Shown here piece after piece: positions 1 through 14,029 of a stretch of 64,000 nucleotides of DNA (positions are counted from its first letter, which is position 1; every line of letters starts with the position of its first letter). The position numbers were made by a program, and so were the translations under genes. The stretch is from NCBI GenBank assembly GCA_004835665.1, contig RBKR01000013.1, positions 496,001 to 560,000 of the forward strand, read 5' to 3'. This DNA comes from Phoma sp. XZ068. Taxonomy: Eukaryota > Ascomycota > Dothideomycetes > Pleosporales > Didymellaceae. The notes under the pieces are model-generated. The model made no database searches. It had not been told where the DNA came from and saw only the letters and a program-made list of their open reading frames with translations.

Positions 1-1745
1 TAGAAGTACTATTTAAAGGTTTAATTTTATTATTTAGTTTACTTATCTATTTAGAAATAAAAGGCTATACTTAGCCTATACTTTACCTATAGTTAGTAGT
101 AAATCTTTATCTAAAATTCTAAGGTAAAGATACTTCCCTTATTAAAGATAATACTCTTTTATATTTTAAACTTTAGTATAATATTTATAAAGTAAGCTTT
201 TATAAATTACTTTATATTCTATATCTTTAAAGTAGGTATATAAATAGCTATCTTAAAGAAGTAGTATATAATTATAAAGATTATATTAAATATATAACTT
301 AAAAAATCTTTAGCTAGTAGTAAGCTAGTAATAAAGTCTAGTATAATCTTTTTAAAAAATTTCTCTAGTATAGGCAGAGGTAATAGCTTTCTATATTTAC
401 TATACCTTAGAGCTTTACTCCTTTAGTAAATAGTATAAGTTCTTATATAATCTTAAATATCTTAGCTAAGTAAAGGCTAGTAGTAGGTCCTCTTAATTAG
501 CTTAAGTATTCTATATATACTAAAGTAGCCTACTATATATATATTATAGTTCTAGAATAAAATCTTTTACTTAATAGCTAGTTTATTTAGAATATATATT
601 CTATTATTATATCTTAGAATTTCTCTTTTATTAAAGTACTATATATATACTTTTCTATAGTTTTAAGTACTCTTCTTATTTATTAAACTTATAATTTACT
701 CTTAAGTAAAGGTATTTCTCTACTATAGCTTATATAAAGTTTTAATAAGTAATTAATACTCTACTATTATAGGTTTACTACTAACTAGTACCCTAGCTAG
801 TAAGTATAGTATATATAGTATATATTCTATAGTACTAGTAGTAGAGACCTAACTAGTTCTATAAATACTAGTAATATATATCTTATATATACTTAATAAG
901 CTAGGCTTATTTATAAATCTACTTACTCTACTAGCTATATCTCTTACTAATAATTTATTCTATAAAGTAGATAATAGTTAAGTTAGTAGTAAGTTTTCTT
1001 ATATATAATCTACTTATTATAAGGGTCTATCTATAGAGTTTATTTTTCTTAAGTAATATTCTATCTTAAAATTAAAGGCTACTAAATATATAGCCTATTA
1101 TACTTGCTATAGGCTAAGCTACTATATAGTATATATACTATATAAGTTATTATAATCTATTAGTACCTAAATAGTATACTATATACTTTTAAAGTAATAT
1201 CTCTACTTTTTAAAGCTATATATAATAGCTAGAAGCTCTAAGTTATAGACTTTATAGTTTAATTTAGTAGTTTATAGCTTTTTTAAAATAAAAGTAATTA
1301 AGTACTACTTATTATCTTTAAAGAGCTAGGAAAGAATCCTTAATATTATAAATATAAATATATCTATCTTTATATAGATATATAAAGTAGAGTTATAATA
1401 ATATAGAATAGGTACCTTTAGAAAGTATACTTTTAGCTCTTTAAAGGCCTTATTAGTAGTATTATTCTAGTTAAAGTCTTAGTTTTTCTTTAATAATTAA
1501 GTAAAAGAAGTAGTTTTTCTTATATATCTCTTAATAAAATATTAGTAGAAGTTAGTAAATTCTAGAAAGAATTATAGTTTCTTTATATTAGTTAGTTATA
1601 GCTACTTAGTAATAGTGCTTACCTAAGTAGGATTTATATATATATTATATATTCTAATAATAAAGCCTAGAAAGTATATACTATTAAATATAAATATATA
1701 TTTCTATAGGTTAATAAATAGTTTTACCTTTTATAGTAACTAAAG
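1..1745 (-). repeat. Left arm of large inverted repeat (pol fragment)
   Basis: The reverse complement of this stretch matches 4261-6005 almost base for base; the arms pair from position 1 with 6005 up to about 1745 with 4261, and only a few differences were seen (for example near 1710). It carries, on the minus strand, the degraded integrase to RNase H to late-RT part of the same Gypsy element found at about 1.9-6.7 kb. Beyond about 1746 the similarity stops. The arm begins at the window edge, so it probably continues to the left. Confidence 0.85.
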
Positions 1746-4700
1746 TATAGTATATATATATAATAGATATTATAAGGCTTAGTATAGTATTATAGTATTA
1801 TAGTATTATTCTTATTAGAGACTAGCACCTAAGTAAGAAAGCTATATAAAACAAGTATAGCCTATAATCTATAGAGAAGACAAGTATTATTCTTATAATC
1901 TACCTATAGCTATTTTTATACTATTTTATCTAGTATAAAGTAAATATTATTACTTATAGTTAGAACCTTATATAATAATACTTTTCTTCTAATAGTCTAA
2001 GAATAGCTCTAACTATATATATAAATAGCTAGAGGGCACTAGCCTCTTATAGTAGTAATAATCCTCTAGTAAATATAAGAGATATAACTTTAATACTAGA
2101 TAAGTATATCTAAGCTACTAAAGCTAAATATAATAAACTTTAAAGACTATAATATTTATATACTCTTAAGGTAGAAATTAAATACCTAGAGAGCTAGTAA
2201 GGAGATACTAGTCTAGGTATAGTAAGATTAGTAGTTAAAAGTACCTCTAAGCCTAAGGGCAAAGCTATATATAAGAAAGGTATATTTTTAATACTTACTA
2301 TACTATACTTAAAGTATATAATTAGGCTAAAAGACCTAGCTAAATATAAAGGAAAGAACCTTAGAGAATATTATAAGTTCTTCTACTTTTATAAGCTAGT
2401 ATTCTAGCTTATACTTTATAAGTTCTACTATAATAAGAGTAAAGTTCTCTAGGCTATATAATACCTTATAAAGGACCTAAAAGAATTATAGTACTTATAC
2501 TATAAGTATATATTTAAACTCTATAAAGAAATACTAATATAAAAATACTTTAAAACTTATATACTAGACTTATTCTCTAATCTAATTAACTACTCTTTAG
2601 AAGTAGCTATAGCGTACACTTAGGCTATATAGTAAAAGAACTAATTAGTTTATTTATTTATAACTTACTTTAATATTCTAGAAGATTAACTTATACTATA
2701 TACTAAATAATAGTAAGTTTAATACTTATTTTCTAAGCTTAGACTAGAGATATAATAAGTAATAATTAACTACTACTAGGTGCTAGCTATAAGAAAGGAC
2801 CTAGTTATATTAGGCTTTATACTTAAGTAGAACCTATACTAACCTACTCTAGTATATAACTCTTAGGTATATAGTAAGAATAAAGGTAAACTATAGAAAT
2901 AAGCTATAAGAGATAAAGCTATATCTTTTTTATATAAAGTACTATATAATAAGAGTAGTATTACCTACTTTAAGTATAAGAAAACTAGTTACTATACTAA
3001 TAAGTATAAAAGTAGTAACCTAAACTAAATTCTAGTCTATATCTATTAAATAAAAAAAGGCTAGGCCTTACTAATATTCTAGAGATAGTAAGATATAACT
3101 AGATCTATATTTTACTAGAAATAAAGTATATATATAATATAAGTAGAGATATATTAACTAAAAAGTAGTTATAAGTTATCTTAGACTCTTAGGTAGATAT
3201 TAGCCTAATTTATTAATATATAGTAGTAGAAATAAACCTATAGCTAATTAAAGAAGTAGAGCTTCTCTAGTTAGAGTAGCTAAAAGCCTAGTATTAAAGT
3301 ACCTATACTATATATATACTTTAGGTATACCTAATAGATAATATATAGGTAAAACACTAAGTCTAAACTACTATCTATAGTATTAATAAAGAAGGAATAC
3401 CTCTACTACTAGAAAATCTCTTCTTTTTTAATAGAAATATATCTATCTAGACTATAGTTTATAAATATAGTACTAAAGATATATAATACTATTAAAGAAC
3501 TAGAAAGAGAAATTAAATAACCTAACTTTAAATTCTTCTTTTTAGGTATTATATAATCTAGTAGAATAGAATTAGAGTATAAAGTATATATATATATAGT
3601 ATATATAGTATAAGAAGTATATATCTTTAATATATTAGAAAAATATACTAATATCTTTAATAAAGAGGTAGCTACTATCTTACTAAACTTTAAGCTATTA
3701 AATTATATAATCCTCTTTATAGAAAGAAAAGAGCTACTATATAGACTACTCTATAACCTTTCTTTATATAAGCTTTAGGTACTCTAAGAATATCTAGAAG
3801 AGGCCTTATAGAATAGCTAGATTTAGTATAGTACTAGCTCTATAAAAGCCCCTATTATATTTATTTTTAAAAAGAATAGAATACTTTACCTTTATATAGA
3901 CTACTAAGAGTTAAATTTTATTATAGTAAAAAATTATTACCTACTTCTCTAATTAAAGAGATACTAAACTACTTATTAAGTATATACTACTATATAACTC
4001 TAGACCTTTAAAATACCTACTATAGATTATAAATTAAAGTAGAGAATAAGTAGAAGACTACCTTTAGAACTAGATATAGCTATTTTAAGTACCTAGTAAT
4101 ACTATTTAGGCTAATAAATACTCCTATAAGCTTCTAGGCCTATATTAATAAGGCCCTTATAAAATACCTAGATTATATCTATATAGTCTACCTAGATAAT
4201 ATTCTTATCTATACTAGTAGTAAGAATATTAAGTCCTACTAGTATACTATATATACTATACTTTAGTTACTATAAAAGGTAAAACTATTTATTAACTTAT
4301 AGAAATATATATTTATATTTAATAGTATATACTTTCTAGGCTTTATTATTAGAATATATAATATATATATAAATCCTACTTAGGTAAGCACTATTACTAA
4401 GTAGCTATAACTAACTAATATAAAGAAACTATAATTCTTTCTAGAATTTACTAACTTCTACTAATATTTTATTAAGAGATATATAAGAAAAACTACTTCT
4501 TTTACTTAATTATTAAAGAAAAACTAAGACTTTAACTAGAATAATACTACTAATAAGGCCTTTAAAGAGCTAAAAGTATACTTTCTAAAGGTACCTATTC
4601 TATATTATTATAACTCTACTTTATATATCTATATAAAGATAGATATATTTATATTTATAATATTAAGGATTCTTTCCTAGCTCTTTAAAGATAATAAGTA

Positions 4701-6900
4701 GTACTTAATTACTTTTATTTTAAAAAAGCTATAAACTACTAAATTAAACTATAAAGTCTATAACTTAGAGCTTCTAGCTATTATATATAGCTTTAAAAAG
4801 TAGAGATATTACTTTAAAAGTATATAGTATACTATTTAGGTACTAATAGATTATAATAACTTATATAGTATATATACTATATAGTAGCTTAGCCTATAGC
4901 AAGTATAATAGGCTATATATTTAGTAGCCTTTAATTTTAAGATAGAATATTACTTAAGAAAAATAAACTCTATAGATAGACCTTTATAATAAGTAGATTA
5001 TATATAAGAAAACTTACTACTAACTTAACTATTATCTACTTTATAGAATAAATTATTAGTAAGAGATATAGCTAGTAGAGTAAGTAGATTTATAAATAAG
5101 CCTAGCTTATTAAGTATATATAAGATATATATTACTAGTATTTATAGAACTAGTTAGGTCTCTACTACTAGTACTATAGAATATATACTATATATACTAT
5201 ACTTACTAGCTAGGGTACTAGTTAGTAGTAAACCTATAATAGTAGAGTATTAATTACTTATTAAAACTTTATATAAGCTATAGTAGAGAAATACCTTTAC
5301 TTAAGAGTAAATTATAAGTTTAATAAATAAGAAGAGTACTTAAAACTATAGAAAAGTATATATATAGTACTTTAATAAAAGAGAAATTCTAAGATATAAT
5401 AATAGAATATATATTCTAAATAAACTAGCTATTAAGTAAAAGATTTTATTCTAGAACTATAATATATATATAGTAGGCTACTTTAGTATATATAGAATAC
5501 TTAAGCTAATTAAGAGGACCTACTACTAGCCTTTACTTAGCTAAGATATTTAAGATTATATAAGAACTTATACTATTTACTAAAGGAGTAAAGCTCTAAG
5601 GTATAGTAAATATAGAAAGCTATTACCTCTGCCTATACTAGAGAAATTTTTTAAAAAGATTATACTAGACTTTATTACTAGCTTACTACTAGCTAAAGAT
5701 TTTTTAAGTTATATATTTAATATAATCTTTATAATTATATACTACTTCTTTAAGATAGCTATTTATATACCTACTTTAAAGATATAGAATATAAAGTAAT
5801 TTATAAAAGCTTACTTTATAAATATTATACTAAAGTTTAAAATATAAAAGAGTATTATCTTTAATAAGGGAAGTATCTTTACCTTAGAATTTTAGATAAA
5901 GATTTACTACTAACTATAGGTAAAGTATAGGCTAAGTATAGCCTTTTATTTCTAAATAGATAAGTAAACTAAATAATAAAATTAAACCTTTAAATAGTAC
6001 TTCTAAATATTTATATTAATCTTTTAGAATAATTAAGTATAACTTTTACCTACTATATAGTTTACCTATAATAATTTAGTATATAAATTTACTAAAATAA
6101 CTCTATTCTATACTATATATAGTAAGTATTTTCTACTTATAGAGCCTTCTAGAGATAGTAGGCTAGAAAAAAAGATACTAAATATAGTTAAAAAAGTAAA
6201 ATATATATATAGTATAAGAGAGATACTAGTATAATACCTAAAAAAAGTATATAAATACTAAAGCTAGTATTATAATAAAAAGTATAAGAATAAAACCTTC
6301 TACTTAGGGGACCTAGTACTACTTAGTACTAAGTATATTAGCTTAGTATAATAACTAAGTAGGAAACTCTCTAGTAAGTTTATTAGCCTATTTAGAGTAT
6401 AATATATAATTAAAGAGTAGATATACTACTTACTTCTACTACCCTTATATTATATATATAATATATTCTATATTTTACTATTAGAATGCTAGAAGCCTAG
6501 AGTAATAGAAGAGAATACTACCTACCTACCTAAAGTAATACCTAAAGGAGATAAAGTTTAGAAGGTAGAAAAAATTCTAAGAAAATAAATAAAGAAAAGC
6601 TAACTATAATACTTACTCTAATAGAAGGGGTATAATAAGTTCTAGAATACCTAGACTCTAGCCTTAGACTTTAAAAATATAGATAATATAGTTTAAGAGT
6701 ATAAATCTAGGTTAAGATCTTTATATATTAGGATAAGATTAATAGTATAAGAAATATATCTAGAATATAACTAGAGACTAATTTTATTCTAGCCTTAGGC
6801 CTATAAATATTCTATAATATAAAACCTAAAATCTAGACTATATACTACTAGTGCCTTCTATATAATAAGATACCCTTTTAGATTTTACTATTACTATCTT
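1746..6900 (+). mobile_element. RIP-degraded chromodomain Ty3/Gypsy element (element D)
   Basis: Broken frames on the plus strand give the Gypsy order. A gag zinc knuckle lies at about 2966-3007, an aspartic protease relic (L-D-S-stop-V-D) near 3180, and reverse transcriptase at about 3700-4250, where YLDDI reads as YLDNI near 4190. RNase H follows at about 4580-4900, integrase at about 5000-6100, and a chromodomain with a K-GYN core near 6560-6700. All are interrupted by stops, so the element is dead. LTRs were not identified; the 5' limit is set by the end of the left inverted arm and the 3' limit by the microsatellite at 6939. The order integrase then chromodomain places it among chromoviruses (family knowledge). 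Confidence 0.75.
4261..6005 (+). repeat. Right arm of large inverted repeat
   Basis: Partner of 1-1745. It covers the end of RT, RNase H and most of integrase of element D. Both arms carry the same RIP-type mutations, so the copying event, a gene-conversion event, or an assembly error must have come after the mutations. Confidence 0.85.
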
Positions 6901-6938
6901 TACCTTCCTTACTACTTTCTAGACCTATCTCTTTATCC

Positions 6939-7012
<74 letters not shown>
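6939..7012 (+). repeat. (TTA)n microsatellite
   Basis: About 24 to 25 uninterrupted TTA/ATT trinucleotides, followed by a short CTA run. It lies between the chromodomain end of element D and the truncated start of element E. It could derive from a degraded (CTA)/(TTA) tract; no coding meaning is seen. Confidence 0.95.
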
Positions 7013-7014
<2 letters not shown>

Positions 7015-7079
7015 TACTACTACTATTAGGACTACTAAGACTAGCACTACTCTAGAAGTAGTTAGTATATATTCTAAAT

Positions 7080-9700
7080 ATATCTAAGATAAAATATATC
7101 TTTATAGCTATCTCTATTAAATTTCTAGAGTTTATTATATAAGTTAATAGTATTACTATAGATTCTAGGCAAGTAGAGATAGTAACTAAATAGCTAACTT
7201 CTACCTTATTCTAAGATATTTAAATCTTTATAAAATTTACTAACTTCTATTAATACTTTATATAAGGCTTCTCTATTATAGTAGAACTTATTACTAACTT
7301 ACTAAAGAGGTTAGTATAAGAGAGAAAATTAGGCCTATTTATATAGCCTAATACTATAGAGTATATAAAGTAATAGCTATATAATACCTTTATATCTACC
7401 TTAATCTTATAATATTATAATCTTAACCTACTCTCTAAGCTAGAAATAGATACTTTAATATAAGGAATAGTAGTAATCTTCTTATAGCTATATAAGAATA
7501 GAAACTAGCACCTTATTATATATTAGTTATAAAAGCTAATACCTATAGAATAAAACTACTATATATATAATCTTAAGCTCTTTACTATTATTATAGTAGT
7601 ATTACACTAGTAATACTATATTAAAGGTTTAATAATTAAGCTTAAGATCTTTATAGACTATAATAATCTATAGGGCTTTATAGGTATAAAGGTACTCTTA
7701 AGAAGATAGTCTAAGTAGGCTCTAAAGCTTATAGCCTATAACTTTAAAATAAAGTATTATTTAAGAAAAATAAACCCTACTAATAGCCTATCTAGGCGCC
7801 TACTAGGTACTAGTAAACACTAAATATCTAAGCTATAGATATACTTCTAACTTTAAGAGAGAAACTATAACTAAATAAAAGCTAGGTTAAGCTATTAGAT
7901 ATAGAGCTAATACTAGTAAGTAGCTAAATAATAGTTTAAAAAAGAATAAGCTTACTCTATTCTAGAAAGAATATACCTATAAAGCCTATAGTAAATAATA
8001 GTAAACTAAAAGAGGAGAGCTACTATATCTTTACCTTTAAATATATCTTCTTAAAAGTACTAGTCTTTACCTAATAGATAACTAGAGCCTAAGTAAGAGA
8101 AGCTATATTTAGCTAAATAGTATATAAAGATTTTACTCTATTATTACTCTCTTTAGTACTTAAAGTATAAAGAAAAGATTAGTAGGCACTTTAGATATAA
8201 GAATATTATAAGTTAGTAGTATAACCCTAGCGCAGCTAATAAAGAAGTTTAAAGTTTTAGATATTTAATATAGTAGGTAGGCTTTAATATAAAGATTAAG
8301 TCTTTATACTACTAGAACTTATACTTTAAGTAGAGATTCTTAAACTATATTATAATAACCTTCTTATAGGTTATTTTAGATAAGTAAAAATATTAGAGCT
8401 TTTTACTTACTTTTACTACTAGCTATACCTTAAGTAAAATATAAAGAAGTATATTAATTTCTATACTATATACTAGAGCGTAAAGGTGTTAAAGTAGCAC
8501 TTTATAGGTAAAGGTATTAAAATAGCACTTTATAGGTAATCTATAGTTACTACTCTAGCCTAATAGCCTATAGTAGGAACTTATAATAGATTTTATTATA
8601 GGCTTACCTTTAAGTAAGTAAGATAATAGTATCTATAATATAATATATATTATAGTAAACTACTATACTAAAATAGCAAGATATATCTTAACTTATAAAA
8701 TATTAACTATAGTATAATTAGCTAACCTATTTATTAAGTATATTATCTATTTCTTTAGATTACTTAAAGAAATTATAACTAATAGAGGTAGTATCTTTAT
8801 ATCTTAATTTTAGGCTAATATATACTTTATAGTAAAGGTAAAGTACTAGCTAAGTACTACCTTCTACTCTTAAACTAATAGGTAAATAGAATAATAAAAC
8901 TAAACACTTAAGCAATATTTATAGTTATATATTAATATAGACTAAAGTAACTAGGTATATTTACTACCTCTAGTAGAGTTTGTATATAATAACTTATACT
9001 AAGCTATAATTAAAATATTACTCTTCTTTACTTATTATAGGTTCTACCCTTAACTTAACTATAAAATAATAGCTAACTTTAGTATACCTAAAGCTAGGTA
9101 GTATATCTAAGAGCTTACTTAAATAAAAGAGACTCTAGCTACTTAATAGAAATAAGCAACTAAATACTAATAATAATATTATAATACTTACTATTAACTA
9201 TAAAGCTTTAAAATAAGAAATAAAGTACTACTATCTATAAAATACTTCTAAATAAAAATTCTAAGTAAAAAATTAGGCCCTAAATATATTAGCCTATATT
9301 AGATAGAGAATTATATTAGTAAGTAAGTATATTAACTCTCTCTTCTATAAATACTACTAATATACTTAGTATTCTATATATTATTACTTAAGCTTTATAC
9401 TATATACTAAAGTAAACCTAAAGTATTACTAGGTTCTATCTAGATAAGTAATAATAATATATAGGTAAATTGCTATAAAGTAGAAACTATACTTTATAAA
9501 AGAAAATATAAAACCTATATCTAATACTTTATTAAATAGAAAGAATAGCTAGTAGAATATAATAAATAGGTCTAATAAGAGTATATTAATAAGGAACTTA
9601 TTAATAACTAGAGAAATAACTAATAATTATACTATAAAACTATAAATATACTAAGTAACCTACTTATAATTACCTAGTAAACTTATAATAAACTCTAACT
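7080..9700 (+). mobile_element. 5'-truncated, RIP-degraded Gypsy chromovirus (element E)
   Basis: The plus strand reads first the very end of reverse transcriptase (an F-x-K-F-x-N-F-Y motif near 7225), then RNase H (about 7400-7800), then integrase. The integrase core corresponds to residues of the type T-N-R-G-S-I-F near 8770, followed by the usual N-terminal-of-tail motif region to about 9000. A chromodomain lies at about 9460-9600. Gag, protease and most of RT are missing. Stops are frequent in every domain. The LTRs were not recognised. It differs in sequence from element D, so at least two Gypsy families are present. Confidence 0.65.
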
Positions 9701-10735
9701 ATAATAATATCTCTATATAACCTTATTATCCTAATTATTACTACCTAACTTAAGGCTAAAAAGCCTAGTAAGTCTACTCTTAATAGACTTAGTAGATACT
9801 AATAATATATATAAAGATACCTTAAGAGGCACTTCTCTTAAGATACCTATCTAGATATAACTATTAGGTCTATAAGAATAAAGCTAATAAGAGAAGGTAA
9901 TATTATAGCTACTATACTTATACTTTAAGGCACTACTAACTTCTATATAAAGAATAGGTATAGGTATAGAGTTAGGTATAGGTAAAGGTCTAGAGAATAG
10001 GTTAAGGGCCTCTTTATTACTACTAGAAGGTATACCTAATCTAAAGAGGCTAAGCCTAATAGTAGAAGTAGAGTAGTTAGAATTAGGTACCTTAAAGCCT
10101 ATAATATAAAGGTAAGAAGTAGGTAAAGAGTAAGACTTACCTTTATTATATCTAAAATAATTAAAAACACTAGAATACTTAAAAGAAGTTTTATAAGTAT
10201 ACTTAGGTATCTTTATACTAGTGTTTTATCTATAAGTAGCTAGTATAGTATAAGTTCTAACTAGATTCTTTACCTCTTTATTATCTCTACTACTAGTACT
10301 AGTACTATTACTACTCTTACTTCTCTAATTATCTCTACTACCTCTACCTCTATTATTAGAACTACTATTACTAGAAAAGTTATTAATATTTAGAAAACTA
10401 AGTAAACTTAACTAATAGCTTTATATATTAAAGGAACTAAAAGAGAGTAGTAAGACCTATATAATATTAGCTTAATAGTAAAGTACCTAGATAAAAAGTA
10501 CTTACTATAGAATATAGGATATTTAAAATACTCTTAGTAGTAGTTATTAAGTAATTTATAGTATTAACCTAGAGTAGCTAGATCTTAATTATAGTAATAT
10601 AAGCTATATATAAAGCTATTAAAGTATAAATAGTATATAGAGTATATAGAGTACTTTAGATATATAGTATCCCTATAAGGGGTTAGTATTAACCTAAAAA
10701 GAGCTAAAATAATCTAAGATTAGCTATTACTAGCT
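9700..10735. other. Unassigned RIP-degraded repeat DNA
   Basis: A+T-rich stretch between the chromodomain of element E and the RT remnant of element F. It includes an imperfect CTA/TTA-rich low-complexity zone at about 10270-10380. Parts may be gag or leader of element F, but no zinc knuckle or protease could be read, so it is left unassigned. Confidence 0.5.
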
Positions 10736-13000
10736 ATAGTATATAATATATATATATTTATAAAATTTATAAACTACTATTAATACTTTATTAAAGGATT
10801 TAGCTATATAGTACTTTTACTTATAATATTAATAAGAAAGAACCTAGGTTAGGCCTAGGCTAGGCTAGCTATAAAGAGGGAGGAAAGCTAGCTGCTATAC
10901 TTACTAGAGGTAGTAAAGAAAGCCTTTAAGCAGCTAAAGAATATCTTCTTAATAGTCTTAATTCTTACTTACTTTAAGAAAGGAAAATAAACTAGACTAG
11001 AAGTTAATACTTTAGGTAGAGTAATCTTAGGTATACTAAGCTAATATAGCCTAGAATAGGATAAAGTAAGCTAATAGAGGCTAATAGGCTTCTACTTATA
11101 TAAGCTTATCTAAGTAGAGTATAACTATAATATATATAATTAGGAATTACTAGTAATTATAAAGAGTATAAAGTACTAGTAATATTACCTCTAGAAGATC
11201 TATTTTAAAATTCTTATAGACTATATAAACTTAAAATAGTTTATAGAGACTAAGGTATTAAACTACTAGCAGGTTTAGTTATACTTAGTACTAAGCTAGT
11301 ATAATTTTACTTTAACCTACTAACCTAGAAAAATAAACCTAGTAGATAGGCTATTAAGAAGACCTAACTATATAAGTAAGGTATAAAAGCCCTCCTAAAA
11401 GTATAATTAAATATTTATATAACTAATAAAGAACTTCTTAAATAGAAAAAGAGACCTAAGTACTTTAGTAGCTATAGTAATAATATAGTTAAAGGTAATA
11501 TATACTCTACTAGAGAAGATAAGTATAGCTCTTTAGAAATTCTAGAAGGCTAATAAGTAATCTCTAAGGGAACCTAAAACTATAGAAGAGGAGTCTAATA
11601 TAGAAATAGATACTAAGATAGATACTAGTATTATAGAGCCTAAAATAGCCTATAATAACCTAGAATACTTTACTATATCCTAGTTAGGTATAAGGAAGCT
11701 AGTAATACTATAGAAAAGAGTAGAAGCCCTATAGGAATACTATAATAACTCTATAGTAGGATATTTTAGTATAAGAAGGATATTAGAGAAACTCTAGTAC
11801 TAATATATATAAAAAGGTATAAGAGAAGATATAGCTTAGTACTATAGAGAGTATATACTCTATAGAAAGTTAATACTAGTAAAGTATAAACTATATAGGC
11901 TACTAGTACTACTCCTACTACCTAACAGACTATAAAAAGAAGTTATAATAGACTTTATTATAGAACTCCTCTCTAGTAAGATAAGTAGTATAGTATATAA
12001 TATAGTATTAGTAGTAGTATACTAATTAACTAAAATAGCTTATTATATTCTAGCTAGAGGCAATTAGGATAGAGTTAACCTAGTATAGTCTTAGATAAGG
12101 GAGATAATCTAATTATATAGAGCCCCTAAATAAATTATTTCTAACTAAAGCCCTTTAATAAATATAAAATACTAGGATACTTTTTAATATTATCTAAACT
12201 CTAGAAGAGTTCTTATATCTGCCTATTACCTATAGATAGATAGATAGATAGAAAGGTAAAACTAGACCTTAGAATAATATCTTTAATACTACTATTTATT
12301 AGAATAGAATAATTAGGCTCTATAGATCTTAGTAGTAGAGTTTATATATAATAATAGTATATACTTAACTATTAAGACTATACCCTTCTAGGTAAACTAT
12401 AGTTTAGACTCTAAGGGGGTAAACTAGCCTAGTATAGCCTTTAGCTAGAGTAAATTACCTCTTAGAAAGTAGGTTATAACTAAACTCCTAGAACTATAAT
12501 AAGAATATAAGAAAAAGATACTTATAGTAAATATATATTAATAAGTATACTAGAATAAGTTAAGGTTACCTATTCTATTTATAGTAGGTAACTAAGTTAT
12601 AGTTTTAGACTAATATATATAATTAACTAGGCTAAAATATAAGCTAGATTAGAAGTATATAGGCCTAGGGCGTATAATAGCCTAGCTTAGCCTATTATTA
12701 TTTAAAGTAGACTTACCTAGACTCTAAAGTATTTATCTAGTCTTTTATATATTATTATTAGAACCTTTTAACCTAAAAGGCCTACTTCTATACCTAACAA
12801 CCCTAATTCTAGATACTCTTTATACTTATAGCAATAATATATAGGAAGTAGAAAAAATACTTAAATAAAAGTAAGATAAGGATAGAAATTAGCTTTATTA
12901 TATAAAATAGGCTAATTTTTCTTCTAAAGAGAACTCCTAGAAGCCTAGAGTTAATATTTTTTTTTAATATACTTAAATAGTTTTAGAAAAGAGAGAAAAT
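10736..13000 (+). mobile_element. RIP-degraded Gypsy chromovirus fragment (element F)
   Basis: On the plus strand the end of RT is readable near 10760-10830 (F-I-K-F-I-N-Y-Y). RNase H follows at about 10915-11345; its last part reads Y-N-F-T-L-T-Y with a following K-I-N-L-V-D-R-L, matching the usual end of Gypsy RNase H. Integrase occupies about 11930-12520, and a basic linker and chromodomain (V-E-K-I-L to N-I-F) lie near 12830-12980. Numerous stops show it is inactive. No LTR found. It may have extended into the repeat DNA to the left. Confidence 0.6.
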
Positions 13001-14029
13001 ACTACCTAGGTAATAAAGTAAATAGTAATAACCTAAAAGGTACCTAGAATAGCTACTTAAGAAAAGAGAAAAATATTTTAATACTTAGAAAAATTATAGA
13101 AATTCTAAGTATACTACTACTAATAAAGTTAAAAAAGTTACCTTTACTATTTTTTCTACTAGGTTTTAGGTATTTAATAGTACTTAATAATAGTAAAAGG
13201 TACTAGAAGCTATAATAGCCTATAATACTATAAAATAGTATAAAAAGGCTATAGGTATACTATTAATAATAGTAGAAGATACTAAGAGCTATAATAGCCT
13301 ATTATATTATAAAATAGTATAGAAAGGTTATAAGAGTAGAATTTAAATAAACTATAACTATTAATAGCTACTAAAGTAGTAGAAAACTAGGTATTATCCT
13401 ATATATACTAGAAGGGGCTATATTACTTTATTATATACTATTTTACTCTAGAATTACTAAATATACCTTAGAATACTTTAAAACTACCTATTACCCCTTA
13501 TAACTTAGTAGCCTTAGCTAGAAGCTCTTTATACTCTTTATTCTTTATATTTATATACTTAGTAATCTTACCCTTGTTAGTAGTAGACTTACTAGCCTTA
13601 GAGAGGTAGAGTTTCTTAATCTTACTTATAAGAATAGCAGCCCTAGCTTCTAGATTATACTTCTTACTATTAATAAGGACACTCTTAGCCTATAATAGGT
13701 TAGAATAGCCTAAAGTAGCTTAAAAAAAGGAAAACTAACCTTTTTAGAAGGAGAGGTAGCCTTAGTAGCAGCCTACTACTTAAGCTTATACTTATTACTT
13801 TTAGCCTTAGCCTATATAGTAACTTTATTATACTTCTAGCTAATAGAGTATACCTTAGTTATAGAATTACTCTAAGAGCTTTAAATACCTAAGTATAGAG
13901 AGAGGTTATTAGTATAAGGCTTAAACTCCCTAGAAGGGTTAGTAATAGTTAGAAATAAGTAGTAAGAGAGTAAACTAGCTTACTCTTTAATTATCTTAGT
14001 AAGTTTATATAATTTAGAAAGTAAATTAC
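13001..14029. other. RIP-degraded repeat DNA, left flank of element B insertion
   Basis: A+T-rich sequence with no readable retroelement domain. A tandem duplication of about 48 bp with a period of about 79 bp is visible at about 13207-13334. On the minus strand a lysine-rich frame is readable at about 13510-13640, but it could not be assigned. The stretch ends in ATTAC at 14025-14029, the target-site duplication of element B, so 13.0-14.03 kb and 20.84 kb onward were once continuous. Confidence 0.55.
14025..14029 (+). repeat. Target-site duplication ATTAC (left)
   Basis: Five bases immediately before the left LTR; the same five bases follow the right LTR at 20835-20839. Five base pairs is the normal Ty3/Gypsy duplication length. 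Confidence 0.85.
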
